DNA from: Echria macrotheca
Taxonomy: Eukaryota; Ascomycota; Sordariomycetes; Sordariales; Schizotheciaceae
Assembly (NCBI GenBank): GCA_030411725.1
Contig: MU839844.1
Coordinates: 496,001 to 560,000 of the forward strand
Direction of reading: 5' to 3'
Length of the DNA stretch: 64,000 bases
Under the pieces are notes generated by a model that worked only from the letters and a program-made list of their open reading frames with translations, had not been told where the DNA came from and ran no database searches. Positions within the stretch are counted from its first letter, which is position 1. Each line of letters opens with the position of its first letter. Below are positions 10,424 through 23,140 of the stretch, piece after piece. The position numbers and the translations under genes are program-made.

Positions 10424-12193
10424 AAGGCTCTCTCGCGGTTCGGCCGCTTGTCGGGCCCGGGGGGTGGGGCCGAGAAGTCGGGATATGGGGGGAGCAGGGC
10501 TAAAGGAAAGGAAGGTCGTGCTAATTCCGGCGCAGAATTGCCCAATCGTTTGGCCGGCGTTCGGGGACGGTCTATGTCGGTTGCTTAATATCTGAACCAA
10601 GTTATTTTGACTGGCAGCCTTGCAATGTCTTTTTTTGTCCATCCGGTCAGCGAGACACAGGAACCAGAGAGGTTGGTGTAACGATGGGAAACGTGCTACC
10701 GTGCAGCATCGTATGCTAATAAGACTGCTATTTATTGAGCTTATGTCGGGCAGTTAATTATCACGACGGCTCTGCTTGGCTGCCTACCGGGCATGCTGCT
10801 ACGTCTGCGCATTTACCCGGCTTGGGGCATCCGTCAACCACAAGATGATGTCTGCGGCGTAGCGAACGTGCGACAGCAATTTACGTAAATGGTAGGTAGT
10901 TAAGGTAGCGTGGGTAGTGGTGCCGGACTTTGCGTACTGTATGACCCGCGTATAAGTCGCATCCGCCTTGGGTCGAGCTGGCCAACGGCATAAATCCGCC
11001 CCCCCTGGCCCGACGACAGACAGACTGACGATGTGCTGTGATCAGCGACGAGGGAAACGTGATTATAACTTTTTAGATTAACAGTCTGGACCTTCCCAGT
11101 ACAGGCGTCGTACCCGGGCCCCGTGCACGTCGTTATTTCATGCCCGGGTGCTGCGCCCGCGAATGGGAGGACGAGTCGGGCCGGCGGGTGGGCGCAGCTC
11201 TTATTTGGCATGCGTTTCAAGACATGAGACAAGCACCAACAAACCTGATAAAATTTCAGAGTAGAATTTTGGAACGGCATATGGCAAGCCATGTTTGATC
11301 ATACAAGTGCCTCCTTGCAGCAGCAGCATACATGACATGACCGGACCGTCATACCCTTGTCGAGCTGCATGGATGAGCTGGGCTTCGAGAAGGTGCTCTG
11401 ACGACAGACAATACCACAAGTTGGGCGATCGACCGCGAAAAAAGCGGTAGTTCTAAAATTGACACGTGAGTGAGGACACAAGTAGAAAAATTATGATTGA
11501 CGGATATTTCGAGGCGGCGGGAAACAAGGGGAGAGAGAGAGGGATGTGGATACTTTCGACACTGACAGATACTTGCAGCTGGACAGAGTGGAGCACGCGC
11601 CCACGCGCAGGTTTTGGGCGCGCGAATGGGGTGCCACTTGTCGCGACAGAAGAGGAAACAGGTAGCTTTCTGGGGCTGCTTAGCAAATATAAATCTCGGA
11701 AGCTAGCCGGATTCGCTGCGTGGGTTTAATGAAGGTTGTTAATCTTTTATTAAATAAGTGCGGCCATCCCTTTTAACCGAAGCTTAGCTGAGAAAAAAAA
11801 AAGTTTTTTTTTCCCAACTAGAGAGAGCCATCCAGTATGGGGAGCTACTACCCTTCCCAGACTGTCTTTACCGCAGTAGTTTCCTTGTTGAACCCCTACA
11901 ACTCGTTCCAAGTGTAGGCCGTCCACGGGTTGTAACAACTGGCAAGCCCCGGACTCCTGTCACCATTTTCTCTCCCCCTTCTTACCAAAAAGAAGAAGGC
12001 ACCGCTCGAGGGCAACGAATGCACTAGGTCACCGTCACTTTCTTTGTCATCCTGCTTTAGCGCGGCCGCACCGAGGCGGGTGGGAAGCCATATGCGTCCG
12101 TTGCCGTTTCCCGTTTGAGTTTCGAACTAGGATTTAGCTACAGCACGCCGGCCCTCGCAACATCGCTCGGCGCAAATCTGAAATCTGTCCAGC
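10424..12193. other. intergenic region, no gene recognised
   Basis: Annexin 3' UTR followed by the promoter and leader of the zinc-finger gene. Short open frames in this interval show no domains or splice coherence. No tRNA or 5S rRNA pattern was recognised. A poly-purine tract (about 11791-11812) lies in the middle. Confidence 0.55.
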
Positions 12194-15100
12194 ATGGAAA
12201 TGGAAGGCGTGGAGCAGGCGCCGGGCCTGCCGGCCCCAGCACCGCCGTCGACGGACCGGGAGGCGCCAGAACACCAGCAGGCCGACATGTCGCCAGCGGC
12301 AGCGAGGCCAAGCCCGGGGCCGGCAGCCGTCAAGGCGCCTTTGTCTCCGGCTGAGCTTGGTGCCCCTGGCGCGGCTGGTGCTGGCCACCACGCGCCTGCG
12401 AATGGAGTGCCGCCGCCCTCAGCAACAGACAGCCCGGCCACGCGGTCGGGAACACCACAGTCGCATCCCTCGACGCCTCGGATCGCGGTCAACGGCCACT
12501 CCTCGCATCAACAGACGGTCGACGCAGCGCTCAGTGCCGAGGCGGCAGCGGCAGTCAATGCCGTGGCCAGCATTAACCAAAGCAACCAGAGCAACCACAA
12601 CAACCACGGCCAGCCTCAGGCTGCACGTGCAAAGGACCACCTGCGGTGGAGAGACCCAATGACGGTCAAGTACGACGGCGGCCAGGCCCAGCGGGGAAAA
12701 CTCCAACAGGTGCACGACGTCCCGGCGCAAAGTCTTCAATCGCCCCAACCTCAGCTGCCACCACCGCCGCCGCCGCCGCCACAGCATCAGTTCGAGCACC
12801 AGTACGCGTTGCAGACGCTGCACCAGCAGCATCACAGTCAACTTCCGCCACCGCCGCGGCCGTCGCATGCACATCACGAGCCATTGCCGTCGCTATCGCA
12901 CCACCACGCGCACCACGCCGTGCCGCCAGCGCCGCACTACCCGCAGCACGCGCTCCCTCCGCGCCAGCCGTCCTTGGCTCCGTTTTCTTCGCAGCCCGCG
13001 CCGCCTCCGGTTGCCCACCCGCCGGCCTCGCTGCCGCCGCTGCACCACGCTCTGCCTCCGGCCTCGTCGCAACCCCTCCCGTCGGTTATTTCCAAGCCCA
13101 TCATCATGGATCCTCCGGGCCGGCGGACGAGCCAGCCGCCGACCCCGCCAAAGGGCTTCCCGTCGCCCAGCCAGGATCATGCACGCGTCAACCCAAAGTT
13201 TGTTGATGACTGCACGCGCATCACCTTTGCCGTCCAGCAGAGCGTGCCCGAGGCGGTGCGCCGCACAGTTCGCGACAACTGGGAAAAGTGTCTTCTCGGC
13301 TCCGAATTTCACCAGGCATTTGTCGTAAGTCGGGTAGTTTCATTGCCTTCACTACTCAGCCGCCGGGTGTGTTCCGAAGCGGGGTCACAATCCCCGACCT
13401 CACCTTCACACTCGCGATCATGTGCTTGGTGTTGAAAACAGCACCCCGGCGGTATTTGTCATTTCCTTATTTCTCCACGTTATTCCGAGTATCTATCCCC
13501 CTCGGTCCCGTCGAGCATCCCGTCACTCGCCACTACCCCCTCGGCCCGAATGAGGCACGTCTCAAGGCTAACATGTGGCAGCTCAACGCGTCCATCCACC
13601 ATGCAACTACCTCTATTACGCGTCGGGCAGTGCGGGACTTTGGCGCCAAAATGGTCCAAGAGTCGAGGGAGGAGGTCATGGAGCACTTCACCGAGCAGGA
13701 CCTCGATGCTGTCGTTGACCAAATTCTGGCCAAGGCTAGCGACCAGTTTCTCGACAGATGCCTCGAGAAGCGTCTGTACACCATTGAGGCGAAGCCACTG
13801 ATCAATGCCCTTGCCACGGCCAAGCGCTTGGGCTATAACCCATCCGATATCGTCCAAGAAGATCATGAACACGTGATACCTCGCGAAGCCTTTCCGGGTG
13901 CCGGGGTATCGACAGCACCAGGCCAAGTGCAGCAGCACCACTCCTCCCGGGCGCCCACCTCGTCGGTGGTCACTGCTACAAACCCGGCACTGCAGTGCAG
14001 GAGATGCTTCCGCACGTTCATACACACACCTCCCTACGACTATGTAAGGCCCTTGCGCCCTCTCGTACCATGACTCCGAATTAGCTCTAACATCCGACAG
14101 CATACGAAGTATAACCTTTGCCAAGCAGTCCCCCCCACTGCCGAAGGATTCAAGCAATCCTGTGCAGCTTGCGGTCAACAGTTCATGACGACTGATGAGC
14201 TCCAGGCCGTGAGTGCACTATCGCCGTCTTGGATGCATATGACTAACCTTGCCGAAGCACTTGGACACCCGCATCTGCAGCACTTACGTATCCAAGCCGC
14301 CTCGCGGCCCGGGGAGACCCCCTAGACAACCGCCAGCCGCGCAACCTACTAGCCCGATAGCAATCTATCCGTCGATACAAAGGCCAGGCCCTGGCGTCAA
14401 CGGCTACCAGTCCCCCCAACCTCAACCACAGCTTCACTCAACCCCGGGTCCATCGCAGCCCGCGGTGCGGCGCTCCATAGGACCCGGAGGAAGCAGCACG
14501 CCGAGCGGATCTCCCAACCCGGATCCATATGCACATCTCAGCAAGGCCGATTTTGACGCCATGAACGAGGAGCTGCATGCAGCCGAGGAGAAATATGCCC
14601 CGCGCTTCAAGGAAGCTGAGCTAATTCCCGACGAGAACGAGCGTCGGGCAAAGATTGAGGGGCTGCGGAACAGTTTTGGAACCAAGCAGTCCATGATTCG
14701 TAAGAAGTATGGTGTCCGGCTTCGTGAAAGAAGGACCAAGGCCGAGATTCAGGCCGAGAAGGAGCGACTTGGTATCAGGAGGGCCGAGCGTGAGAAGGCC
14801 AAGGCTGCCTTGACCGCGACGCCAGCGAACCCAGGTTCTGCAGCCCAGCCCGGATCTGTACCTGCCCGATCATCGGGAGCGAGCGGATGGGTGGCGGCGA
14901 ATACACCGCGGGCAACTGCGTGGGAAGAAGAGCACGATGCCAAGCGACGCCGGATGGAAGGTGGTGAATACGAGGCTGTTCGCAAATCTGCGCCCGACGA
15001 GACCCCTACCCGGAAGCCACTCTCCGTCACCGAGATGGGTGGCAGCCTGTCGAATTCCACGAATGCTTCCGCCACCGGCTCTGCCGTGCCCCAGCCGTCG

Positions 15101-15382
15101 GCGCCGAAAGTCGACGACACGCCGGCGCGAGGTGCCCAGGCGCGGCCGACGTCGGCGCAGGGAGAGTCCACCTCGGAGCGTCCCAGCCCCAGCAGCACCG
15201 ACACGCACAGCGGCGAGACTCGCGACGCTACCGGCTCTGTGTCCGATAAGCGACCGATACCAGTTGACGACTCGTCATCGTCATCGGATGACGATGAGGG
15301 GATTCCGCCGAGTCTTCCGCCGCATATCAGGCAGAGCCTAACACCCCAGAAGCCGGCTGGTTCGACTGCAGCGCCATCGTAG
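12194..15382 (+). CDS. tandem C2HC zinc-finger protein with Pro/His-rich N terminus
   Basis: Exons 12194-13324, 13582-14043, 14101-14208 and 14258-15382 give 941 aa; every junction is phase 0. Residues 1-330 are disordered and rich in Pro, His, Gln and Ala. Residues ~335-490 form a conserved helical region that contains the segments FVDDCTRITFAVQQS and DLDAVVDQILAKASDQFLD. Two zinc fingers follow with identical spacing C-x2-C-x12-H-x5-C: C516/C519/H532/C538 and C552/C555/H568/C574. A basic, charged helical region (about 650-730, including RKKYGVRLRERRTK) and an acidic Ser-rich tail complete the protein. I do not recognise a named family. Nuclear, chromatin- or transcription-related function is a reasonable inference from the fingers and basic region, but nothing proves DNA binding. 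Introns 2 and 3 each fall immediately before the zinc-binding His. Confidence 0.85.
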
Positions 15383-15864
15383 AACGGGACGTCGCACGCT
15401 AAAATCAGACTCCGACTTAGAAGGGGCAGTCAACTGCACTGAGTGGGGAGATTCTATGCGTGCCGGCAGGACTCACAGCTCGGCAGGGACCATATCGGAC
15501 TACATACCTCTTGTGCACCACACCCACCGCACGAATCGATTAAACAGCGGCGGGTGAACCCGAGCAGGGTTATCCCACGTACGCCGGCCATTCGCTATCC
15601 GCGATAACCTCGGCCCTGTGTCATGACCTCGTTACCGTTCTTGAAGCCCAGAGGGCTAACAAAGTTTCTTAATCCTTCTTTTCTCGTTCTCATATGAGTG
15701 CTTGACAACCAAGCAACGGCGTATAATACCCAGCTTTTTTATTTCTTCCTCATTTTAGATTGGTGTTCCGGCGCCAGCCAGCCAGCCTTTTTTGTTTTAG
15801 TTTTAGCGTTGGAAGGGAAGGGAAGAGTCGAAGGAACGGAGGATTTTTGACTGACTGCCTATAT

Positions 15865-15888
15865 GGGGGGGGGGGGGGGGGGGGGGGG
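15865..15888. repeat. poly-G homopolymer (24 nt)
   Basis: Uninterrupted run of 24 G, followed shortly by another of 13 G at 15906-15918. On the far side of the N gap, C runs fill 16005-16095. Such runs are hard to sequence and their exact lengths should not be trusted. Confidence 0.85.
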
Positions 15889-15986
15889 TGGTAATTTTTT
15901 GGACAGGGGGGGGGGGGGTATGAAGGAGTTAAACAACAAATGGGCCTTGTACGGACTGGGTGGTTGGCCAAAGGAATTTAATTTTG

Positions 15987-15996
15987 NNNNNNNNNN
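15987..15996. other. assembly gap (10 N)
   Basis: Ten N between G/T-rich sequence on the left and a C-rich tract on the right. The sequence 15890-15976 on the left and 16098-16186 on the right are degenerate copies of each other: both read GGTAAT...TTTGG..., then CAA(C/G)AAATGGG, ACGGA, TGGG and TTGGCCAAA in the same order and at almost the same spacing. This suggests two contig ends that represent the same locus. Confidence 0.9.
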
Positions 15997-16057
15997 CGCC
16001 GCCGCGCCCCCCCCCCCCGCCCGCCCCCCGCGCCCCCCCCCCCCCCCCCCCCCCCCG

Positions 16058-16096
<39 letters not shown>

Positions 16097-16592
16097 CGGT
16101 AATGATTTGGAAAGGAGGGTGGGTGGTAGTCTCGAATATAACAAGAAATGGGACTGATACGGAATGGGAGTTTGGCCAAAAGCTATTCATGTTTCCACCG
16201 GCGGTGATTTTTTTTTTTTTTTCTCAATACACATGGGAGGCTTGATTTCTGCTAGGGCCAAGGGGCTAATAAGTAAAGGCTGTGTAATATTACTACAAAA
16301 CACCAGCATTCCGGCACTAGAAAGCCCGCGAAATATGCATCACTCATAACCGACTTCTTGCTGTTCATGGCGGATTTCACGGCAGCAGCAAACATGCAGT
16401 TACTCTCAACCCATCGTATTTCCATGTCATTACCCATAAGACGAGTATCTAATCGCTACATCCTAATGCTTCCCTACTCCTGACACCAAGGAAAAAGTCA
16501 AAGTCTGTGAGGTATCCGGAACAAATATCATCCTAGCAGTTCATGTACTCCGTCATCCATACCACACTAATACCAACTCGGCGACAAACAAC

Positions 16593-19017
16593 TCAGCCGG
16601 TAACTCGTCTAACCCACAAGGTAGTAGGCTCCCAGTCCGCGTCCCGATCCAACCGCTTATATGCGCGGTGTAGCTTCAGCCCGAGCTCATACTCCTCCCG
16701 CTGCACCTCGGCCAGCTCCTGCTTGAGCACCTCAACCTTGCGCTTCTCATCCTCGCGCTTCCGGATCACGTCCCAACTGTCGAGAATATTGTCGGTTGGC
16801 ATCAGCTCCGTCATCTGCTTGATGGAACGGTTGATGTTGATGCGGCGGTTGGCGAGCGCCTGCAGTTGCGCGTTGAGCAGCCCAACACGGTCCCTAGCTT
16901 CGCCTGCCGACGTCTCGGGCGGGACAGGTGGCAACATCTTGTTGATGCTGGAACTCGAAGTCGGTCGCTCAACCGTCGTCCGGGCCCTGGTGACAGCGGG
17001 GTTGGAAGGGACGCCCATGCCGGCCGCTCGGCGATCGTGCGCCGCCTGAGACTCCCGTCCATACCGCGCCGGCGCAAACTGGTCCTTCAACGAGATCACA
17101 ATCGGGGCATCGGAATTGGAACCACGGTTGCTCTCGCGCGTGTCCAGCTTCGGCCGCCTCCGATCCATGACGGACTCCTGCTTCGCTTGCGGGCTTCCCT
17201 GGAACTCCGAGGGCATGTCCGGCATGGGAGGGGCGTTATGAGCAAAGTCGTCGAGCGACTCCCTTGGGGTGCCGTCTGCGCTTGTTGCATATGTTGTCAC
17301 GCTGAATCGCGAAGGAGGCTGTACCCAGCGGTCGGACGGCACAATGGTACTCGCGTTGGGATTGTGGGCCGGGGGAGCGGGCGGCGCGTCCGTCTGCTGA
17401 GAGTAAACCGAAGAAACAGACTCCTGCTGCTGGTGACCTGCGTTCGCCGGTGGTTTCCTCCGGATCGTCGACGACTTATCGCGTGGGCTGGCGCTGAGGG
17501 AAGCGGGGGATGCGTTGGCATTGATGCTGGTGAGAACATCGCGAGTGAGTTCCTTGACCGCTCGATCCGGCGCACTGGGTGTATTTGGCGAAACCGGCGA
17601 GTTGGGGTAGTTGGGGTCACTCTGTCCTTGTGTTTGTGTTCCGGCGGGGGATAACTGCGACGAGGGCACAACCTTCCGGATGGTGTCCTGTGGGGTAGGG
17701 CCGGAGGCGGTTTCAGGCCCGGGACTGACAGGGGGTGTCTGCCCCCTTCTCAAAAAGCCACCCATCAGGCCGGACTTGGGCGCCGAAGCCGAGGTTGGCG
17801 ACACGACTCTGCGGCTGCTCTTATCGGGGATCTTCAATGGCGCCACTTCCGGGTTGTCGTGGACGGGGTCAACAAGTGCAGTCCGCCCGCTCGCCCCGCG
17901 CCAGCCCGGCCGAGACGACGAAAAGGCTCCGGCAGCAGGGTCCGTGGGATCCACATCTCTCGTTCCGACATTCTTTGCGATCCGCCGCACCCTATCTCCA
18001 AAAGTTGTTGGGACTGCTGTCTTTTGCTGTGGCGGTGACCGGGACGAGATGCCCAGGCCATTGGCGAATTCAGCAGGCTTGACCTGGGATGGACGGCCAC
18101 CAGGGCTTGCCGTGCGCTCCCCAGTGAGCGGATCCCATCGGGGGCCGTCCGGGGTGGATTGGTTTGGTTGCTGACTTGCGGGCAAACGCTCCTTGGAATG
18201 GGCTTCTCTCATGGCCGCGTCCGACGCTTTCCGCCGCATTCGCCGCATCATGGGGATATTCGTGCCTGCTCGGTTCTGATTCTGCGACGGTGGCCTGTCG
18301 CCCAAGGGAGTCGTCCGGCCGGGTCGAGTGTTGCGCGAGGATGCAAAATCATAGCGACGGTGCTCGGCGTCATCCTCGATGGGCGAAACATCACCGTTGT
18401 TGTGTCGGCGGGCTGGGGCAGGATCGAGCTCAGGAGAGCTAGGGGGTGAGATCTCTCCCACCCCGTGCCGCTGACCATACTTGGACGCCAGGTTGACTGG
18501 ATGATCTGGGGATGGTGGGGAATATGGAGAGTAGAGGGATGATGCCGGTCGGTAGTTGGCTGTCCGAAGGGCAATGCGGTTTGGGTTTCGCGGTGGAGGT
18601 TCTTGCACGGCCGGCGCGGTCTCGCTGAATAAAAGTAGAGGTCAGCCAAAGAAAAGGACGACACGACGCGAAACAATCGGACAGCCGTTTATTGGAAGGA
18701 ATGAAAAAGGCGCGACGTGGAATGGGATGACGAGGGCCTGACGCAGGAACAAACGGAGGGGCAGGCTGGCTGTAAGTCAGTGCAGCGAGATGCCAAATTG
18801 GGCAGCCGACGCGGGGCACAGCCTCCGCGACGTGTCCCTGCGTCCCCGCGTCCCCGTGCACACCACTTCAACCAAGCAGAATCACTCACAATTGCGAATC
18901 CATAAACTCGCGCGGCGGTCGTCGCGGCGGCGGGCCACCCTTGATGGAGTAGCTGTATCCACGGTTCCCAGCGAAACCAAAGTCTGTCCCTTCGTCAAAA
19001 CGACCGACGGAGCCCAT
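16593..19017 (-). CDS. disordered Pro/Ser-rich protein with C-terminal coiled coil
   Basis: Exon 1 19017-18890 and exon 2 18624-16593 are joined across a 265-nt intron (GTGAGT donor, TTCAG acceptor), giving 719 aa. The start at 19017 has a strong ACCATGG context. The frame is open upstream, with ATGs at 19080 and 19074, so a ~20-residue longer protein is possible. Residues ~40-610 are Ser/Pro/Arg-rich and predicted disordered, with many SP/TP sites that would suit proline-directed kinases. The last ~110 residues are helical: an Asn/Arg/Ile-rich NRRININRSIKQMTEL stretch, then a charged coiled coil (KREDEKRKVEVLKQELAE...). It ends in a conserved-looking DADWEPTTLWVRR tail. I recognise no catalytic domain; the layout resembles scaffold or cytoskeleton-associated fungal proteins. 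No function is assigned. Confidence 0.8.
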
Positions 19018-21550
19018 GGTCTTGAGCGGTGCCGGCCTGAGGGAGTCCCGGTCGGGTCGGAGTCTGTCCCACATGGACATTGCGGCGAGTCGAGATGACA
19101 CAAGGCGGCGGGGATGCGGCCCTCCAAATAGCCAGTGCACCCTGTTGTGGAAGTCGTTTGTGAGCCCCTCCAATATCAGTTTACTCTCTGCCCCTTTTTC
19201 GGCTTCCAGGTCGTCGGGACTCCGGGATGCGGTGATAGGGGTGGACCCCGTCAGATCGTCGCAGTGGTGGTTTGACCACAACCAAGCTGCATGAGCCCGA
19301 TGTCAACGAACCAGGGTCGGCACCGAGTTTGAGGAAGAACGGATGAACAGGCCGGTGGGAGGACGTCGCCTTTTTGAAATGAATTCTGTTGTATGCTTTG
19401 TTTGTTGATCATGGCCAGCGAGCAATTTAGCAGGCGGGTCCGATTGGCCGCGGCCGTTTACAGCAGCCCGCACTCAACCAGATCGTATGGCGGTGGGTGT
19501 TCAGCAGCCGGCAGAGCTCTCGGACGCCGTGTGGATGACGGCGACGCTCACCAGTGGTTGACTGCCAACCATGGAGACCCGGGAGGCTGGCCCTGGGCCG
19601 GGTCGCGTGCAGTGGTCTTGAACGCGCTGTCCGCTGCAACCCGCGCGTCATAAACCCGGAGTCGGGTGTTGATTTGTTGGTCGTCGATAATTGCTGGGCT
19701 TGTTTCAGCTGTTCCTAGGGCAGGCGGGCGAGCGGAGACATTTTGATGAGGAGGAGAGAAATTTCGTTTCTTTCGTCTCTTCAGACCGGCGGGCCACCAC
19801 ACCAATATAGCAGGCAGAGAGCTCATCTCGAATAATTAATCAATGACGCTCGCTACGGGATCATCAACATCGTCACTCTTCAGCCGCTTAATGCCATTGG
19901 ACCCAGCCCGCGTCTCACGAGCCAGTGGCCCTATCATGCACGGGCCACTGGCGATAACAGGAATTTTTGGTGAAATTCCAGGCTTTCGGTGACATCGACA
20001 AGCTGCAAAGATACTTGATCAGTCACTCAATCTGCATCTCGAAGTGACCAACTCGAGCCACGATTATCTCGAGATGGGATTCGTGAATGTTTAGGTAGTT
20101 TAAGTCCCCCAACAGCTTCAATAGCTGACATAATCGATACGAGGGTGTGAGTGAGGTGCGGGAGTGCAGATGAGAGGGGCTTGGGCCCGCGTTTCACTGG
20201 ACCAGCCCCGTCAGCCCGCCGAACGCTGGTTGGACTGAGAGGCCCAGCCTGTTCTTCAAGACTTTCAGGGGTTTTCAGAAGAAGGATGGTGGTGTGAATT
20301 CGGCGCCGAGGGTGAGGACGAACCGGCGGCTCATCCGCCATCGCCTCGCTCCAGATTTCTGTGGTTCATTCCGATGCAGCAACGGGCTGAGCCGAACCAG
20401 CTCTGGGCACATCTTGTGTCGAAGCATCGGCCGTCCTTCGATGAATTCTACCGGCGCAGATCCGAGCGGTGCCGGGCCTTGGCCAGGCGTGATGTGCAGC
20501 TTCATCCTCGGGTCCGACCTCGCGGTGTCCGGTCTGGGCTGCGTGGGGGTTTGTTGCCTGTGTTATAGCTTTGCCATCAACCAGGTCCAGGGCAGAAGAA
20601 AAGTCGATGTCTGTAACCTGAGCCTCCACGTTCCGGTTTGCGGCTCATGTCGTTAAATGCCGGTCGATCTCCGATTTTAGTTCAGCCGGGGTCCGTGACA
20701 TTGGCAAGTTGAAGCATGGTCGCCGCATAAGTACGCTTGTTTCTTCTAGAGATCTCTTGTTAGGAGATCCTAGTACGTTCGTCAGTGGTAGATGACAGAC
20801 GTATCCCAGCCAAGCTAATGAGTACCATGCTTATTAGCTTTTCCCGCTACGCATACACTACTATACACTCAAACGCCGTAACGGTACTAGAACCCGCCAT
20901 ACGTGATAAGGCTCATGGCCGGTCGGGTGGAACCCCGGGTCTTAGGATTCATTTTGAAAGGATTGCAGTTACAGAGAGATATGAGTAGTACCTTACTGCA
21001 GTTTGCCACGGTATGATGCAGCTAGTAGATGCAGCAAGTGACCGCAGGAGGACAAGGCCATGTCGACATCATGTTGAGAAGTATACAAATCAATCCACCT
21101 CACTCCACGATCTTTCAGCATAATCGGGCTCAAGTTCGGTTATATCTAGGTGAAGAGAACACCCTACTCCTAATGTTATCAAGCCACAACCCAGCTCCTT
21201 GACGGTTTGATTTCGGCTTTCGTCCACGGTGCAAAATCATAGTTTGCCGCATAACGGAAAGGACGCCGGATCCTCTTAAAATCCTTCTACCGACCAAGTG
21301 AGGATTCACTCTATTCAGGCGTGTCAAGTTCTTGATTACTAGGGTGGCCGTTATATCTCTCTCACATCAAAGAATCATCATATAAATCATACAACGTCGG
21401 TAATGTGTATTCCGCCCCAGTAACCCGTCGTGTTCGCCCAGTCTTATATCTATCCCGCCGTTTTCTCGCATACAAACCCCCCAGCCGATCCAGAATCTAA
21501 CAAAACGCCAGCCAGTTGCAATACATTCAAACCAAACCCCGTGTCTGTTC
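19018..21550. other. intergenic region, no gene recognised
   Basis: Promoter of the coiled-coil gene and 3' flank of the receptor gene (both minus). Short open frames lack domains. The part 20700-21370 is AT-richer and contains a short hairpin-like sequence around 20748-20772 (AGATCTC...GAGATC). I see no tRNA, transposon ends or long repeats. Confidence 0.5.
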
Positions 21551-23140
21551 CTACCCCGTATGTTTCCCCAACCCATGCTCGACATCGACATAACCCCGCC
21601 CAAACCGATCCATATCCGAATTCCGTTCCACCACCACGCTAGTAACCAAATCCAACTGTATCCCCTCCGTTGCACCCTGTCTAGTTCCCAATCCATGATC
21701 CCTCAGCGACTCCTGACTCGCCGTCTTGTTGCCATTCTTCCCTCCCCCTCCCCCGTGTCCCCTATCTCCCTTCTTACCAAGCTGCAACCTGCGCCAACCA
21801 TCCACCACCCTCCCCGTCCTCCTCCCATCCCCACCCCGATCCCCAGTCCACCGACCCATCACCCGCGGCTCATCCCCCTTCTTCCCGCCCCCGGAACCAG
21901 AACCAGCTAAACTCCCACCCCCCGCAGCCCCCTCGACCCAGACAATATTCCCAAACAGCCTCCCCTGCGGCGTGCGCATAAACACAAACGTATCCAGCCC
22001 GACATCCTCCACATCCACCTCGGACTCGAAGAGCAGCACCCGCCGCGTCAGGCCCCAGAGCAACACGTCCAGCCACCCGTTGCTCGTGATCAGCGCGCCG
22101 GCGAGACAGAAGTACGCGATCGGCACGTTGACGCCGGCCATGGAGACGATGCGGCCTATCGCGAGGGGCGCGGTGCAGACGACGTAGATGACCGGGTACA
22201 TCAGGAACGCGCGGTGGTGGTTATCTTTTTGGGCCGGAGGCGGAGGGGGGAGTGCCTTTGTCGAGTCGCTGTCGGTTGAGAGCGGTGGCTGAGGAGGCCT
22301 GGGGGGCGGAGAAGATGGGGTCTTGCGGATGTGGAGGAAGATGAGCAGATACAAAATGCTAGTCAGGGCGAGGGATATGAAGATGAAGAGGTAGTGGAGG
22401 ACGAGGCGGAAGGTTTCGTAGTCGTGGCTGATCCAGCACTATATGGTGTGTTTTTGTGTCAGTTTTTTGGGGGGAATAATCGAAGGAAAGTTGCAACATA
22501 CCCACGCGGAAGCCCGGACGTAGAAACCCCCATAGACCCTGCCGTTGCTCGTGATGGCCGGCCCGAGGATGGCGAGGAAATAATCAAATATCCACAGGCC
22601 TACCACCGTCGTGTAGAGTGCCCATTGCGGCGGCTTGTAGTTCCAGACGACTGTGAGATATGTGTGTACCGCGATGGCCGTGATGAAACAGCTCGACGCC
22701 AAATCGCCCGTCGAGACGAGCCAGCCCTGAGCAAAACATGTCGATGTTCCCACGTCGATGGCGTTCCGGCCCACCCATACCGCATTCAGCAGGAACGCAC
22801 CAGCCTGGTGGATGTCGGCTAGGAGAAGATTCAGGAGCAGGATGAGGAACTGGTTAGGATGTGCATTGGCTTTCCGTCGTTCAGCTCGGGGTGGGTTATG
22901 AAATCCTCGGCCATCAAAGGGTCGATCCGATGCGTTGTCCCCGTTGCCCAGCTTCTCCTCTCTTCTCTTCCTAATGTGCCATCGGGTGAGTTTGATGCCG
23001 AGATATAAGAGTACGACCGTCGACGATATAATCGAGAGGCCGGCTAGCGTGGCCACGGCCGCTAGCCCCTGGCGGTGGAATTCTGGGAGAGGGTCGAGAC
23101 TTCCCGTGAGACTGGTGAGGAGGGGGTTATCGTTTGCCAT
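21551..23140 (-). CDS. seven-transmembrane receptor, Git3/cAMP-receptor-like
   Basis: Exons 23140-22502 and 22438-21551 give 508 aa. The ATG at 23140 sits in a good ACCATGG context. Seven hydrophobic segments are visible: VATLAGLSIISSTVVLLYLG, FLILLLNLLLADIHQAGAF, a third ending with AIAVHTYLTVVW, LYTTVVGLWIFDYFLAIL, a fifth starting LVLHYLFIFISLAL, FLMYPVIYVVCTAPLAIG and ITSNGWLDVLLWGL. The CWIS plus YE...LHY region before helix 5 and the short YPVIY helix 6 are typical of fungal Git3/cAMP-receptor-like GPCRs that signal through G-alpha to adenylate cyclase. The third cytosolic loop is Pro/Ser-rich. The ~150-residue tail is Gly/Arg-rich. The ligand cannot be told; glucose or another nutrient is a family-based guess. 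Confidence 0.85.

Larger units (their letters stand above)
15383..16592. other. convergent intergenic region with assembly gap
   Basis: 3' UTRs of the zinc-finger gene (plus) and the coiled-coil gene (minus) meet here. The interval contains long G and C homopolymers, a 10-base N gap at 15987-15996 and a degenerate duplicated stretch, so its sequence is unreliable between about 15860 and 16190. Frames across it encode only homopolymer artefacts. Confidence 0.8.

Noticed and set aside
15840..16190. Gly-rich or Pro-rich open frames across the homopolymers
   Set aside because: They are translations of G/C runs and N bases around an assembly gap, not genes.
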